A DNA stretch of 64,000 nucleotides from Streptococcus equinus (GTDB taxonomy: Bacteria; Bacillota; Bacilli; Lactobacillales; Streptococcaceae), in the NCBI RefSeq assembly GCF_900104225.1, contig NZ_FNJK01000005.1, positions 1 through 64,000 of the forward strand, in the 5' to 3' direction. Below are positions 27,945 through 37,720 of this stretch, one piece after another; the first letter of the stretch is position 1, and each line of letters starts with the position of its first letter. Under the pieces are notes generated by a model, which saw nothing but the letters and a program-made list of their open reading frames with translations, had not been told where the DNA came from and did no database searches. Position numbers and translations under genes: made by a program.

Positions 27945-28742
27945 GTGACAACAGTATCAGATCAGGAATTGACAATGACACCGCTTCGAGGTAAAAGTGG
28001 TAAAGCCTTTATTGGTCAATATCCAAACGGTGAAAAAATCTTTATCAAGTTTAACACGACACCAATTTTACCAGCTCTTGCTAAAGAGCAGATTGCTCCG
28101 CAATTATTGTGGGTGCGACGTACAGGTAATGGCGATACAATGAGTGCACAGGAATGGCTTGATGGAAGAATTTTGACTAAAGAGGATATGGGTAGTAAAC
28201 AAATTGTCCATATTCTTTTGCGTTTACACAAGTCACGACCATTGGTTAACCAATTACTACAGTTAAACTATAAGATTGAAAATCCATATGATTTATTGGT
28301 TGATTGGGAAAAGAATGCACCATTGCAAATTCGTGAAAATACTTATTTGCAAGGTATTGTAAAAGAATTAAAACGTAGCTTACCAGAATTTCGTTCTGAA
28401 GTTGCGACCATTGTACACGGTGATATCAAACACAGTAACTGGGTCATCACAACAAGTGGTATGATTTATCTTGTTGATTGGGATTCTGTTCGTTTGACAG
28501 ATCGAATGTACGACGTAGCCTTTCTTTTGAGTCACTACATTCCTTACACACGTTGGGGTGAGTGGTTGAATTATTATGGCTATAAAGACAATGAAAAAGT
28601 ACGCAGTAAAGTAGCATGGTATGGACAGTTCTCATATCTTTCACAAATTTTGAAATGCTTTGACAAACGAGATATGGAGCATGTTAACCAAGAAATTTAC
28701 GGCTTACGAAAATTTAGGGAGTTAGTTAATAAAAAGAAATAA
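27945..28742 (+). CDS. ccrZ: Cell-cycle regulator CcrZ (aminoglycoside-phosphotransferase-like kinase)
   Basis: 265 residues with a choline/aminoglycoside kinase fold: the catalytic loop [11 protein letters not shown] (about residues 153-163) and the metal-binding VDWDSV (about 173-178) are intact. In pneumococcus this gene couples chromosome replication initiation to division at mid-cell. GTG start behind AGGGGGGC. It overlaps trmB by 1 base, the conserved ccrZ-trmB pair. Confidence 0.88.
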   Translation: MTTVSDQELTMTPLRGKSGKAFIGQYPNGEKIFIKFNTTPILPALAKEQIAPQLLWVRRTGNGDTMSAQEWLDGRILTKEDMGSKQIVHILLRLHKSRPLVNQLLQLNYKIENPYDLLVDWEKNAPLQIRENTYLQGIVKELKRSLPEFRSEVATIVHGDIKHSNWVITTSGMIYLVDWDSVRLTDRMYDVAFLLSHYIPYTRWGEWLNYYGYKDNEKVRSKVAWYGQFSYLSQILKCFDKRDMEHVNQEIYGLRKFRELVNKKK

Positions 28743-29380
28743 TGCGAGTTAGAAAACGTAAGGGTGCTGAGGAGCACTTAGAAAATAACCCACACTATGT
28801 TATCTTAAATCCAGAAGAAGCAAAAGGTCATTGGCGTGAAGTTTTTGGTAATGATAACCCAATCCATATTGAAGTTGGTTCAGGAAAAGGGGCTTTCATT
28901 ACAGGAATGGCTTTGCAAAATCCAGATATTAACTATATCGGAATTGACATTCAAGTATCAGTACTTAGCTATGCTTTGGATAAAGTTTTGGATAGTCAGG
29001 CACCAAATGTTCGTTTGTTGCTAGTTGATGGTTCTGATTTGACAAATTATTTTGCGGATGGCGAGATTGATTTGATGTATTTGAATTTCTCAGATCCATG
29101 GCCTAAAAAACGTCATGAAAAACGTCGTTTGACTTATAAAACATTTTTAGATACTTATCGTCAAATTTTACCGGAACATGGTGAAATTCACTTCAAAACT
29201 GATAATCGTGGCTTGTTCGAATACAGTTTGGCAAGTTTCTCACAATATGGCATGATTTTAAAACAAGTTTGGTTGGACTTACATGCTAGTGATTTTGAAG
29301 GAAATGTCATGACTGAATATGAAGAGAAATTTTCTAAAAAAGGTCAAGTCATTTATCGCGTAGAAGCACAATTTCAGTGA
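28742..29380 (+). CDS. trmB: tRNA (guanine-N7-)-methyltransferase
   Basis: 212 residues; methylates G46 of tRNAs. SAM-binding motif [11 protein letters not shown] (about 40-50), [17 protein letters not shown] (about 117-133) and [12 protein letters not shown] are diagnostic. ATG overlaps the ccrZ stop. Confidence 0.96.
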   Translation: MRVRKRKGAEEHLENNPHYVILNPEEAKGHWREVFGNDNPIHIEVGSGKGAFITGMALQNPDINYIGIDIQVSVLSYALDKVLDSQAPNVRLLLVDGSDLTNYFADGEIDLMYLNFSDPWPKKRHEKRRLTYKTFLDTYRQILPEHGEIHFKTDNRGLFEYSLASFSQYGMILKQVWLDLHASDFEGNVMTEYEEKFSKKGQVIYRVEAQFQ

Positions 29381-29386
29381 TAAAAA

Positions 29387-29395
29387 TGGTATAAT
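29387..29395 (+). promoter_or_regulatory. Extended -10 promoter downstream of trmB
   Basis: TGG-TATAAT immediately after the trmB stop codon. It has no reading frame of its own for about 290 nt but leads into a structured stretch ending at a terminator. Confidence 0.65.
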
Positions 29396-29401
29396 AGTAG
29401 T

Positions 29402-29527
29402 GAAATAAATTACTAATTATATGGGGAGAGGTTAAGCTTATCAGTTGATTTTCTTCCTCTAGACAATTGAATATAGAGAAAAACGTCCTTTGAATTTTGA
29501 GTTTGCATGATTTTGGGGCGTTTTTTG
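29402..29527 (+). ncRNA. Putative small RNA or terminated leader
   Basis: From the extended -10 at 29390-29395 a transcript of about 125 nt would run to an 8-bp stem AAACGTCC / GGGCGTTT followed by TTTTTT (29481-29526). Inside it, GGGGAGAGG (29423-29431) can pair with TCTTCCTC (29451-29459). It contains no convincing open frame. It is either a free sRNA or a leader that is attenuated before the gene at 29.7 kb. I do not recognise the family. The rest of the gap (29528-29679) holds only A/T-rich sequence. Confidence 0.55.
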
Positions 29528-29716
29528 CATCTTTAATGATTTTAATCATCAAGTAATGGAAAATCAATTGTATTATGAAAAGGAAAACTCACTAGAGTTA
29601 ATGGCGGTATGTTGTTAGAAAACGTTATTTAGGTGATATTAGCAAGTGATTTAGAGCTTGCTTAGAATAGTGAGGTTGTATGCTTCTAGGAAAATTTAAA
29701 ACATATCAAGAATGTT

Positions 29717-30496
29717 TTGGTTACATGGTTGTTTATTGATATTTCCATTGTGATTTACTATATTAGTATTCTCTTGATGTATCTAACAGCTATGCCGACA
29801 GATGAGGCTTTAGAGTTAGCTGGTTTTGAACGCTATGCTTCAAGTATGGTTATCTTTGCTTTTGGTTATCTGGTTATGGCACTTGCTTGGGAAATGGACA
29901 AATCCCTTTATGAACAAACCATTAGTCAACGTAATGCCAAATCCTATAAGAGCTTGTGGAATAAACGCTTGTACCAATACGCAACTTTGGGATTAACAGT
30001 TTACGCAGTGGGAATGTTGTTATCTGAAAACAACAGCATTGTCTTTAATAATAATCAAGAAACGAATAAGGTTTCTAAAGAGCTTCACAAGCTCACTGGA
30101 AATAACATGAATTCAACGAAAAAACGAATTCTTGTTGTAACAGCTGATAAAGAACATGTAGATAGTTTCTTTGTTCAATATGCTAGTCGTTATTATCTTT
30201 GGGATGTTAATGTTGATGCTAGGGAAAATTTTGTCTCAGCAGATAAAGAATTCTTAGATTTGATGAAGTCTTATAATGATAATGCAACAAGTTATTATCT
30301 TTGGAATGAAAATATTGAAGCTAGAGATGATTTTAACTTCACAGATAAAGATTTCATTGCCTTATTGAAGACTTACGATGAAGTGGTGATTTTGGATGAT
30401 CACTACACTTTCAATGCTTTGACTAAGAAACTTTTTGGACGGACGTATGCTCCAGGAGTTTACAAAACATCAGATATTCTTTCTGGTAAAGGATGA
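29717..30496 (+). CDS. Membrane protein of unknown function with a C-terminal duplicated motif; 5' end probably frameshifted
   Basis: The open frame as it stands begins at TTG 29717 and gives 259 residues: TM helices near 3-23, 43-57 and 87-103, then a soluble part with two copies of a roughly 31-residue motif (157-188 and 192-222; shared pattern YYLW-n-ARE/D-F-DKEF/DF). A better start, ATG 29680 behind TGAGG, is in another frame; removing one G from GG at 29689-29690 would join them and add MLLENLKHIKNV. No ribosome site serves the TTG. The gene is therefore probably disrupted at its 5' end or uses frameshifting. Family not recognised. Confidence 0.6.
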   Translation: MVTWLFIDISIVIYYISILLMYLTAMPTDEALELAGFERYASSMVIFAFGYLVMALAWEMDKSLYEQTISQRNAKSYKSLWNKRLYQYATLGLTVYAVGMLLSENNSIVFNNNQETNKVSKELHKLTGNNMNSTKKRILVVTADKEHVDSFFVQYASRYYLWDVNVDARENFVSADKEFLDLMKSYNDNATSYYLWNENIEARDDFNFTDKDFIALLKTYDEVVILDDHYTFNALTKKLFGRTYAPGVYKTSDILSGKG

Positions 30497-30549
30497 TTTT
30501 TCCTAGTCTAATAAGCTTTTGACTTGTCAAGGACATCAAATTATGTTAC

Positions 30550-30699
30550 TATAATATAAAATAAGTAGAAGGAGGCGGAGTTTGTAACTTCGCCTCTTGT
30601 GTGTGCTTAATATCATTTTGATGTTAAGCATTCTACTAATATCATTGGTCTGCTTATAAGCTAGCCAATGTGATGAACTTTCTATTTTAATTTTGATAG
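30550..30699 (+). promoter_or_regulatory. Promoter and structured leader of the rimP-nusA-infB operon
   Basis: TATAAT at 30550-30555 is followed by three consecutive stem-loops: GAGGCG-g-AGTT with AACT-t-CGCCTC (30572-30596), TGCTTAA...TTAAGCA (30604-30630), and ATCATTGG with CCAATGTGAT (30641-30674). None has a T run. The leader is about 155 nt long before the rimP ribosome site. Confidence 0.65.
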
Positions 30700-30717
30700 A
30701 TGAAGGAGGGGATTCTT

Positions 30718-31197
30718 ATCGCAAACGCAAATACAATCATTGAATTGGTTACTGAAGCTGTTGCACCTGCTATTAAAGATCCGTTCGAATTGGTTGATGT
30801 TGAGTACGAAAAAATGGGCAGCGATTATGTCCTTAGTATCTTGATTGATAAACCTGAAGGAATTACAGTAGATGATACAGCTGAATTAACAGAAATTATC
30901 AGTCCTCTACTTGATGGCATCAAACCAGATCCATTTCCTGAACAATACATGTTGGAAGTGTCTAGCCCTGGTTTAGAGCGGCCGTTGAAGACTAAAGAAG
31001 CCCTTGAAAAGGCTGTAGGTTCTTATGTCAATGTGAGTCTTTACAAAGCTATCGATAAAATTAAGGTATTCCAAGGAGACCTTGTTGCTTTTGATGGTGA
31101 CACATTGACAATTGATTATTTGGACAAAACACGCAAGAAAACCGTTGAAATTCCATATTCGACAGTTGCAAAAGCGCGTTTGGCAGTGAAATTGTAG
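30718..31197 (+). CDS. rimP: Ribosome maturation factor RimP
   Basis: 30S maturation factor; conserved [18 protein letters not shown] and [10 protein letters not shown] motifs. An ATG exists at 30700, but the strong AAGGAGGGG (30703-30711) lies inside that frame, 6 nt before ATC 30718. The homologous pneumococcal protein, as I remember it, begins exactly at this position, so translation may start at a non-AUG ATC codon (159 residues). If ATG 30700 is used the protein is 165 residues. First gene of the operon. Confidence 0.88.
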   Translation: MANANTIIELVTEAVAPAIKDPFELVDVEYEKMGSDYVLSILIDKPEGITVDDTAELTEIISPLLDGIKPDPFPEQYMLEVSSPGLERPLKTKEALEKAVGSYVNVSLYKAIDKIKVFQGDLVAFDGDTLTIDYLDKTRKKTVEIPYSTVAKARLAVKL

Positions 31198-31244
31198 TCA
31201 ACCCACAATAACAAACTACAATCTGATTTTACTTAGATATAAAC

Positions 31245-31280
31245 GAAAGGATTACGCTCTACTTATCCAGTAGAGCAATG
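31245..31280 (+). promoter_or_regulatory. nusA ribosome site bridged by a hairpin
   Basis: GAAAGGA (31245-31251) is 26 nt from the nusA ATG (31278), too far for normal initiation. Between them GCTCTAC (31256-31262) and GTAGAGC (31270-31276) form a perfect 7-bp hairpin; when it folds, the effective spacing becomes 5 nt. This explains the start and could be a control point. Confidence 0.7.
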
Positions 31281-32471
31281 AAAAAAATGAGCAAAGAAAT
31301 GCTAGAAGCCTTCCGTATTTTGGAAGAAGAAAAACACATTAACAAAGACGATATCATCGACGCTGTCAAAGAATCTTTGAAATCAGCTTATAAACGTCGT
31401 TATGGTCAATCTGAATCATGTGTTATTGAATTCGACGACAAAAAAGGTGACTTTAAAGTCTACACAGTTCGTGAAGTTGTTGAAGAAGTTTTTGATAGCC
31501 GTCTAGAAATCAGCTTGTCAGATGCATTGAAAATTAGCTCAGCTTACGAACTAGGTGACAAAATTCGTTTTGAAGAATCTGTTGCTGAATTTGGTCGTGT
31601 GGCTGCTCAATCAGCTAAACAAACAATCATGGAAAAAATGCGTCGTCAAATTCGTGAAGTGACTTACAACGAGTACAAACAACACGAAGGCGAAATCATG
31701 ACTGGTACTGTTGAACGCTTCGACCAACGTTTCATCTATGTTAACCTTGGTTCTCTTGAAGCACAATTGTCACACCAAGACCAAATTCCTGGTGAAACAT
31801 GGAAATCACACGACCGTATCGAAGTTTACGTTTACAAAGTTGAAAACAATCCAAAAGGTGTTAACGTCTTTGTAAGTCGTAGCCACCCTCAATTTATCAA
31901 ACGTATCATGGAACAAGAAATTCCTGAAGTATTTGACGGAACTGTTGAAATCATGAGCGTTTCACGTGAGGCTGGAGATCGTACAAAAGTTGCTGTTCGT
32001 AGCCACAATCCAAACGTTGATGCTATCGGTACAATCGTTGGTCGTGGTGGAAGCAACATCAAGAAAGTGATCAGCAAATTCCATCCAAAACGTTATGATG
32101 CTAAAGCTGGCGTAGAAGTTCCTGTTGAAGAAAATATTGACGTTATCCAATGGGTTGAAGATCCAGCTGAATTCATCTACAACGCTATTGCACCAGCTGA
32201 AGTTGATATGGTTCTTTTCGACGAAGAAGACAGTAAACGTGCAACTGTTGTTGTTCCTGACAACAAATTGTCACTTGCTATCGGTCGTCGTGGACAAAAC
32301 GTTCGTTTAGCTGCACACTTGACTGGCTACCGTATCGACATTAAATCTGCTTCAGAATACGAAGCTCTTGAAGCTGAACGTGAAGCTAAAGCAGCTGAAG
32401 CACAAGAAGCACCAGCTGAGGAAGTTGTTGAATCTGCTGATACAGAAGTTGTAGCAAACGACGCAGAATAA
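31278..32471 (+). CDS. nusA: Transcription termination/antitermination factor NusA
   Basis: 397 residues: N-terminal RNA-polymerase-binding domain (1-125), S1 domain (about 135-200), two KH domains ([14 protein letters not shown] about 250-263 and [13 protein letters not shown] about 333-345), and an acidic Ala/Glu-rich tail. Two Met codons (31278 and 31287) are possible starts. It has the gene neighbours usual in Firmicutes. Confidence 0.96.
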   Translation: MKKMSKEMLEAFRILEEEKHINKDDIIDAVKESLKSAYKRRYGQSESCVIEFDDKKGDFKVYTVREVVEEVFDSRLEISLSDALKISSAYELGDKIRFEESVAEFGRVAAQSAKQTIMEKMRRQIREVTYNEYKQHEGEIMTGTVERFDQRFIYVNLGSLEAQLSHQDQIPGETWKSHDRIEVYVYKVENNPKGVNVFVSRSHPQFIKRIMEQEIPEVFDGTVEIMSVSREAGDRTKVAVRSHNPNVDAIGTIVGRGGSNIKKVISKFHPKRYDAKAGVEVPVEENIDVIQWVEDPAEFIYNAIAPAEVDMVLFDEEDSKRATVVVPDNKLSLAIGRRGQNVRLAAHLTGYRIDIKSASEYEALEAEREAKAAEAQEAPAEEVVESADTEVVANDAE

Positions 32472-32489
32472 GAAAGATAGAGGTGTTTC

Positions 32490-32786
32490 ATGGCTAAAAC
32501 ACGTAAAATACCTTTAAGAAAATCAGTTGTTTCAGGTGAAGTGATTGATAAACGTGATTTACTTCGCATTGTTAAAAATAAGGAAGGTGAGATTTTTATC
32601 GATCCAACTGGTAAGAAAAATGGCCGTGGAGCTTATATTAAACTTGATAATGCAGAAGCTCTTCAAGCCAAAGAAAAACGCGTCTTTAACCGTAGCTTTT
32701 CAATGGAAGTTCCTGAATCATTTTATGATGAATTGATTGCTTACGTAGATCACAAAGTCAAAAGAAGAGAGTTAGGTCTTGAATAA
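32490..32786 (+). CDS. rnpM: YlxR family RNA-binding protein (RnpM)
   Basis: 98 residues, DUF448 family: RKIPLRKSVVSGEVIDKRDLLRIV and the GRGAYI motif (about 49-54). Recently described relatives bind RNase P RNA and modulate its activity. AGATAGAGGTG precedes the ATG. Overlaps ylxQ by 8 bp. Confidence 0.9.
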   Translation: MAKTRKIPLRKSVVSGEVIDKRDLLRIVKNKEGEIFIDPTGKKNGRGAYIKLDNAEALQAKEKRVFNRSFSMEVPESFYDELIAYVDHKVKRRELGLE

Positions 32787-33081
32787 CCACCAAAGATTGT
32801 CAAATTTAATTGGACTGGCACAGCGTGCAGGAAAAGTCATTTCTGGAGAAGAATTGGTCATTAAGGCCATCCAATCTGGCAAAGCAAAACTTGTTTTTCT
32901 GGCAAATGATGCTGGTGATAATTTGACAAAGAAAACAACTGATAAAAGTCATTATTACAAAGTAGAAGTCTCCACAGTGTTTAACACACTGGAATTAAGT
33001 GCTGCGCTTGGTAAACCACGTAAAGTGGTTGCCATAGCAGACGCTGGATTTTCAAAGAAAATGAGGACTCTTATGAACTAA
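32779..33081 (+). CDS. ylxQ: L7Ae-family ribosomal protein YlxQ
   Basis: 100-residue kink-turn-binding L7Ae/L30e fold protein ([37 protein letters not shown]). TTG start inside the end of rnpM. Probable ribosome-associated RNA-binding protein. Confidence 0.9.
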   Translation: MNNHQRLSNLIGLAQRAGKVISGEELVIKAIQSGKAKLVFLANDAGDNLTKKTTDKSHYYKVEVSTVFNTLELSAALGKPRKVVAIADAGFSKKMRTLMN

Positions 33082-33100
33082 CAGAATAGGAGGACATCAA

Positions 33101-35824
33101 TTGTCAAAGAAAAGATTATATGAAATCGCTAAAGAATTGGGCAAATCAAGCAAAGAAGTTGTTGACTATGCTCAAGAGCTAGGACTTGATGTGAAGAGCC
33201 ATTCTTCTAGCGTTGACGAATCTGATGCCAAACGAATTGCGGCGAAATTCTCAGGAAATGCCAAACCAGCTGCGGCAAAAGCCAAAGTTGAAAAAGCAGC
33301 CGAGAAAACAGTTGCAGAAGCTCCTAAAGCAGCTCCTGCTAAACCTCAGAGCCGTAATTTTAAGGCAGAACGTGAAGCGCGTGCTAAGGCTGAAGCTGAA
33401 AAACGAGCTAAAGGCAACGATAAAAAGCGTAACAACAATCAAGGGCGCGACAATCGTTCAAATCGTGACAGACAAGAGAATGCCCAAAATAATCGCAAAC
33501 AACGCGATCGCAATTCTCAAAATCATAATCGAAGAGATCAACAGCGTGATAATCACCAAAGAGATCAACGAAATGATCGCAATCAATCAGCGAAACCACG
33601 TATCGATTTCAAGGCACGTGCAGCTGCATTGAAAGCAGAACAAAACGCTGAGTACTCTCGTCAAAGCGAAAATCGTATCCACGAAAAAGAATCTGCTAAA
33701 CGTAAAGCAAAAGCAGCTAAAGAGCAAGAACATAAAGCTCGTGTGAATGCTAAAGCTAAGGCTGAAGAGCACAACGCAAAAGCAGCTAAAGCTGCTGCTC
33801 CTACACCAAAACATGTGGTTGCAGAGCAAGCAACACCAGCTGTAGATAAACGTCGTAAGAAACAAGCCCGTCCTGAAAAATCACGTGACTATGAACGTGA
33901 TAACGAAGATGGACCACGCAAGAATAGAAAAAACTGGAATAATCATAACCAAGTGAGAAATCAAAGAAATAGTAACTGGAATAATAACAAGAAAAACAAA
34001 AAAGGTAAACATAATAATCGTAATAACGCTCCAAAACCTGTAACAGAGCGTAAGTTCCACGAATTACCTAAAGAATTTGAATACACTGAAGGCATGACTG
34101 TTGCTGAAATCGCAAAACGTATCAAACGCGAACCAGCAGAGATCGTTAAGAAACTCTTCTTGATGGGTGTTATGGCCACTCAAAACCAATCCCTCGACAG
34201 CGATACAATTGAATTGTTGATGGTTGATTATGGTATTGAAGCACACAAAAAAGTCGAAGTTGACGAAGCTGATATCGAACGCTTCTTTGCTGACGAAGGC
34301 TACCTCAACCCAGACGAAATGGTTGAACGTGCTCCTGTCGTAACTATCATGGGACACGTTGACCACGGTAAAACAACCCTTCTTGATACCCTTCGTAATT
34401 CACGTGTCGCTACAGGCGAAGCTGGTGGTATCACTCAACACATCGGTGCTTACCAAATCGTTGAAAATGGTAAGAAAATCACCTTCCTTGATACACCAGG
34501 TCACGCGGCCTTTACATCTATGCGTGCGCGTGGTGCGTCAATCACAGATATCACTATCTTGATTGTTGCCGCAGATGATGGTGTTATGCCTCAAACAATC
34601 GAAGCTATTAACCACTCTAAAGCCGCTGGTGTGCCAATCATCGTTGCGATCAATAAAATTGATAAACCAGGTGCAAATCCAGAACGTGTTATTGGTGAAT
34701 TGGCAGAACACGGAATCATCTCAACTGCTTGGGGTGGTGACTGTGAATTCGTTGAAATTTCAGCCAAATTTGGTAAAAACATTGATGAATTGCTAGAAAC
34801 AGTTCTTCTTGTTGCTGAAATGGAAGAATTGAAAGCTGACCCAACAGTTCGTGCTATCGGTACTGTTATCGAAGCTCGTCTTGATAAAGGTAAAGGTCCT
34901 GTTGCAACCCTTCTTGTTCAACAAGGTACCCTTCATGTTCAAGATCCAATCGTTGTTGGTAATACATTTGGTCGTGTACGTGCTATGGTTAATGACCGTG
35001 GACGTCGTGTTAAAGTGGCAGAACCATCAACTCCAGTATCAATTACTGGTTTGAATGATGTGCCTATGGCAGGTGACCATTTTGCGGTTTATGAAGATGA
35101 AAAAGCTGCACGTGCAGCCGGTGAAGAACGTGCTAAACGTGCTCTTATGAAACAACGTCAAGTTACTCACCGTGTCAGTCTTGAAAACCTCTTTGACACT
35201 CTTAAAGCTGGTGAAGTTAAGACTGTTAATGTCATCATCAAAGCTGACGTACAAGGTTCAGTAGAAGCCCTTGCTGCATCACTTCTCAAGATTGATGTTG
35301 AAGGAGTTAAAGTCTCAGTTGTTCACTCAGCTGTAGGTGCTATCAACGAATCAGACGTTACTTTGGCTGAAGCTTCAAATGCCTTCATCATTGGATTTAA
35401 CGTACGTCCTACACCACAAGCTCGTCAACAAGCTGAAACTGATGAAGTAGATATTCGTCTCCACTCAATTATCTATAAAGTTATCGAAGAAGTTGAAGAT
35501 GCCATGAAAGGTATGCTTGACCCTGAATATAAAGAAAAAATCATTGGTGAAGCACTTATCCGTGAAACATTTAAAGTATCTAAAGTTGGTACAATCGGTG
35601 GATTCATGGTTACAAGTGGTAAAATTACTCGTGATGCTAGCGCACGTGTTATCCGTGACGGTGTCGTTATCTTCGACGGTAAACTTGCTAGTCTTAAACA
35701 CTTCAAAGATGACGTTAAAGAAATCGGAAACGGCCAAGAAGGTGGTTTGATGATTGAAAACTACAACGATATCAAAGTTGATGACGTTATCGAAGCTTAC
35801 GTTTTAGAAGAAATTAAACGTTAG
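33101..35824 (+). CDS. infB: Translation initiation factor IF-2
   Basis: 907 residues. N-terminal IF2_N-like domain (1-50), then about 270 residues of low-complexity Lys/Arg/Asn/Gln/Ala sequence, a second IF2_N domain (about 325-375), and the GTPase: [10 protein letters not shown] (G1, about 417-426), DTPGHAAF (G3), NKID (G4). TTG start behind AGGAGG. The last gene before the large intergenic element. Confidence 0.97.
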   Translation: MSKKRLYEIAKELGKSSKEVVDYAQELGLDVKSHSSSVDESDAKRIAAKFSGNAKPAAAKAKVEKAAEKTVAEAPKAAPAKPQSRNFKAEREARAKAEAEKRAKGNDKKRNNNQGRDNRSNRDRQENAQNNRKQRDRNSQNHNRRDQQRDNHQRDQRNDRNQSAKPRIDFKARAAALKAEQNAEYSRQSENRIHEKESAKRKAKAAKEQEHKARVNAKAKAEEHNAKAAKAAAPTPKHVVAEQATPAVDKRRKKQARPEKSRDYERDNEDGPRKNRKNWNNHNQVRNQRNSNWNNNKKNKKGKHNNRNNAPKPVTERKFHELPKEFEYTEGMTVAEIAKRIKREPAEIVKKLFLMGVMATQNQSLDSDTIELLMVDYGIEAHKKVEVDEADIERFFADEGYLNPDEMVERAPVVTIMGHVDHGKTTLLDTLRNSRVATGEAGGITQHIGAYQIVENGKKITFLDTPGHAAFTSMRARGASITDITILIVAADDGVMPQTIEAINHSKAAGVPIIVAINKIDKPGANPERVIGELAEHGIISTAWGGDCEFVEISAKFGKNIDELLETVLLVAEMEELKADPTVRAIGTVIEARLDKGKGPVATLLVQQGTLHVQDPIVVGNTFGRVRAMVNDRGRRVKVAEPSTPVSITGLNDVPMAGDHFAVYEDEKAARAAGEERAKRALMKQRQVTHRVSLENLFDTLKAGEVKTVNVIIKADVQGSVEALAASLLKIDVEGVKVSVVHSAVGAINESDVTLAEASNAFIIGFNVRPTPQARQQAETDEVDIRLHSIIYKVIEEVEDAMKGMLDPEYKEKIIGEALIRETFKVSKVGTIGGFMVTSGKITRDASARVIRDGVVIFDGKLASLKHFKDDVKEIGNGQEGGLMIENYNDIKVDDVIEAYVLEEIKR

Positions 35825-36017
35825 GGAGTAAGACAGAATCCCAAAAAGCAGGTTCGTCGTCTTACCCCCGCACGGTTGAGTAGGGTTGTAAAAGCTGATT
35901 TATCAGCGTATTAGAATCCACTCAACTACTGCGCCAAGTATTGTGGCTGAAGCCACTAATACTTGTACGGCAATCTCAATGGAGCTCTTTCCAAACGTTA
36001 CGTACTATAAACAAATA
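35825..36017 (+). repeat. Multi-hairpin intergenic element between infB and rbfA
   Basis: It starts right at the infB stop. Nested inverted repeats: GTAAGAC / GTCTTAC (35828-35865), GTTGAGT / ACTCAAC (35875-35926) enclosing GCTGAT / ATCAGC (35894-35907), and AAGTATTGTGGCT / AGCCACtAATACTT (35936-35964, 13 bp with one bulge). The GTTGAGTAGGG...CCACTCAAC core is reminiscent of a dispersed intergenic sequence I recall from several streptococci. It has no coding potential. Confidence 0.6.
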
Positions 36018-36047
36018 AAAGCTAGGCTTGCTTAGCCTAGCTTTTTT
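36018..36047 (+). terminator. Terminator upstream of rbfA
   Basis: AGCTAGGCT-TGCTT-AGCCTAGCT stem followed by six T. It separates rbfA from infB; rbfA therefore needs readthrough or a promoter in the short space that follows. Confidence 0.9.
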
Positions 36048-36073
36048 CGAAAATCATTAGAAAGGAAATTATT

Positions 36074-36424
36074 ATGGCTAATCATCGTGTTGATCGTGTT
36101 GGGATGGAAATCAAACGTGAAGTAAATGAAATTTTGCAAAAAAAAGTTCGTGACCCACGTGTTCAAGATGTGACTATTACTGATGTTCAAATGCTTGGAG
36201 ATCTTTCAATGGCTAAAGTGTACTACACTATTCACTCTGAACTTGCTTCAGATAACCAAAAAGCACAAACTGGTCTTGAAAAAGCTAAAGGAACAATCAA
36301 ACGCGAATTAGGTCGCAATTTAACAATGTACAAAATTCCAGATTTGACATTTATCAAAGATGAATCAATCGAATACGGGAATAAAATTGATCAAATGCTT
36401 CGTGATTTGGAAGCTAAAAAATAA
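36074..36424 (+). CDS. rbfA: Ribosome-binding factor A
   Basis: 116 residues; KH-like 30S maturation factor with the family pattern [26 protein letters not shown] at residues 3-28 and [15 protein letters not shown] near the C-terminus. AAAGGAAA precedes the ATG. Confidence 0.96.
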   Translation: MANHRVDRVGMEIKREVNEILQKKVRDPRVQDVTITDVQMLGDLSMAKVYYTIHSELASDNQKAQTGLEKAKGTIKRELGRNLTMYKIPDLTFIKDESIEYGNKIDQMLRDLEAKK

Positions 36425-36433
36425 ATCACAAAT

Positions 36434-36461
36434 AGCTCGCCATCATCGGCGGGCTTTTTTT
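36434..36461 (+). terminator. Terminator of rbfA
   Basis: AGCTCGCC-ATCATC-GGCGGGCT then seven T. Confidence 0.93.
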
Positions 36462-36506
36462 GTGATATAATGGGAGTGTTTTTTGAAATGAGGATAATAA
36501 TAGAAG

Positions 36507-37049
36507 ATGAATATCACAGTTTATTTAGGCTCTAGTATGGGAAATACGGAGTTCTATGAAGAAAAAATTATTGAGCTTGGGAAATGGTTAGCGAGTCACA
36601 ATCATCAATTAGTCTACGGTGGTAGCAAGGCTGGCTTAATGGGAGTTCTGGCAGATACTGTTCTTGAGCAGGGTGGAAAAGTTTACGGTATCTTACCTGA
36701 TTTTATGCAAAAACGTGAACAAGCGTATGAAGGATTAACAAATTTACAAATTGTCTCAAGTATGGATGAGCGAAAACGTCTTCTAATGGAAGAAGGAGAT
36801 GTTTTAGTTGCTTTTCCTGGTGGCCCTGGAACTCTTGAAGAAATTATTCAAGCCATTTCTTGGGTACGAATTGGAAGTCTAAAGAAACCTTGTCTTTTGC
36901 TAAATCTAAATGGTTACTATGATAATTTAAAAGCACAGCTTGATCAAATGGTCACTGCAGGCTTTTTGACTTCAAAAGATCGTGAGATAGCTATTTTTAT
37001 CGATTCATTGCATGAGTTAGAGGAATTTATCACTCAATATCAGAAGTAA
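36507..37049 (+). CDS. LOG family protein (cytokinin riboside 5'-phosphate phosphoribohydrolase-like)
   Basis: 180 residues with a Rossmann-like fold, YGGSKAGLMG (about 37-46) and the PGGPGTLEE active-site motif (about 105-113). Bacterial LOG/YvdD proteins cleave nucleoside 5'-monophosphates to base plus ribose 5-phosphate. The next gene follows after 14 bp. Confidence 0.9.
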   Translation: MNITVYLGSSMGNTEFYEEKIIELGKWLASHNHQLVYGGSKAGLMGVLADTVLEQGGKVYGILPDFMQKREQAYEGLTNLQIVSSMDERKRLLMEEGDVLVAFPGGPGTLEEIIQAISWVRIGSLKKPCLLLNLNGYYDNLKAQLDQMVTAGFLTSKDREIAIFIDSLHELEEFITQYQK

Positions 37050-37063
37050 AAAAGGTGGAGATT

Positions 37064-37609
37064 ATGGATTTAAGGGAATTATTTTCACAAGATGATGAGT
37101 TGATGGCGATTTTTAGGATTATAGAGCAACTTGATTTAAAAGATGCATGGTTGGCTGCGGGGACGTTACGCAATTATATTTGGAATGTTTTATCGGGAAA
37201 GCCTGGGCTATCAGATGCTAGCGACCTTGATGTCGTCTTTTATGATCCAGAGATTACTTATGAAGAAACGCTAGCGCTACAAAATCAGCTTCAGTTATGT
37301 TATTCCAACTATCAATGGGAAGTCAAAAATCAGGTCTTTATGCATGGTCACAGTCCGCACACACCTCCTTATCAAAATGCTAGAGATGCTATCAGTAAAT
37401 ATCCAGAACGCTGTACAGCTATAGCAGCACGTTTAAAAGATGGTGATTTAGAATTATTTTTGCCTTATGGAGTTGATGATATTCTTGATTTGGTCGTCCA
37501 ACCCACTCCACATTTTTTAGCTGATAAAGAACGTATGACAGTTTACCATGACCGCTTGAAAAAGAAAGATTGGCAAAAGAAATGGCCGCGCTTGCAAATT
37601 CTAGCGTAA
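37064..37609 (+). CDS. Nucleotidyltransferase family protein (DUF925-like)
   Basis: 181 residues. AGTLRNYIWN and the SDLDVVFYD motif (about 55-63) give the nucleotidyltransferase-type Asp-x-Asp. ATG 37064 follows AGGTGGAG; an in-frame GTG at 37055 overlaps that ribosome site. Substrate unknown; paired with the LOG gene. Confidence 0.8.
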   Translation: MDLRELFSQDDELMAIFRIIEQLDLKDAWLAAGTLRNYIWNVLSGKPGLSDASDLDVVFYDPEITYEETLALQNQLQLCYSNYQWEVKNQVFMHGHSPHTPPYQNARDAISKYPERCTAIAARLKDGDLELFLPYGVDDILDLVVQPTPHFLADKERMTVYHDRLKKKDWQKKWPRLQILA

Positions 37610-37678
37610 AGAACTAGAATGAAGGTGTAAAGTCTCTTCTAAATTACTCATAGATTCAATGCCTTTGGGTATTGAAGA

Positions 37679-37708
37679 AGTCTGAAACATTTTGTTTCGG
37701 ACTTTTTT
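37679..37708 (+). terminator. Terminator before the cop operon
   Basis: AGTCTGAAAC / GTTTCGGACT then T6. Confidence 0.88.
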
Positions 37709-37720
37709 AATCAATGAAAG

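Noticed and set aside
30571..30600. T-box or terminator before rimP
   Set aside because: No T-box signature and no T run after the hairpin.
30700..30717. ATG 30700 as rimP start
   Set aside because: The ribosome site lies downstream of this ATG and homologues recalled from memory start later; kept as an alternative only.
33251..35750. Several open frames on the minus strand and other frames inside infB
   Set aside because: Shadows caused by the codon bias and low-complexity region of infB; no ribosome sites and no family features.
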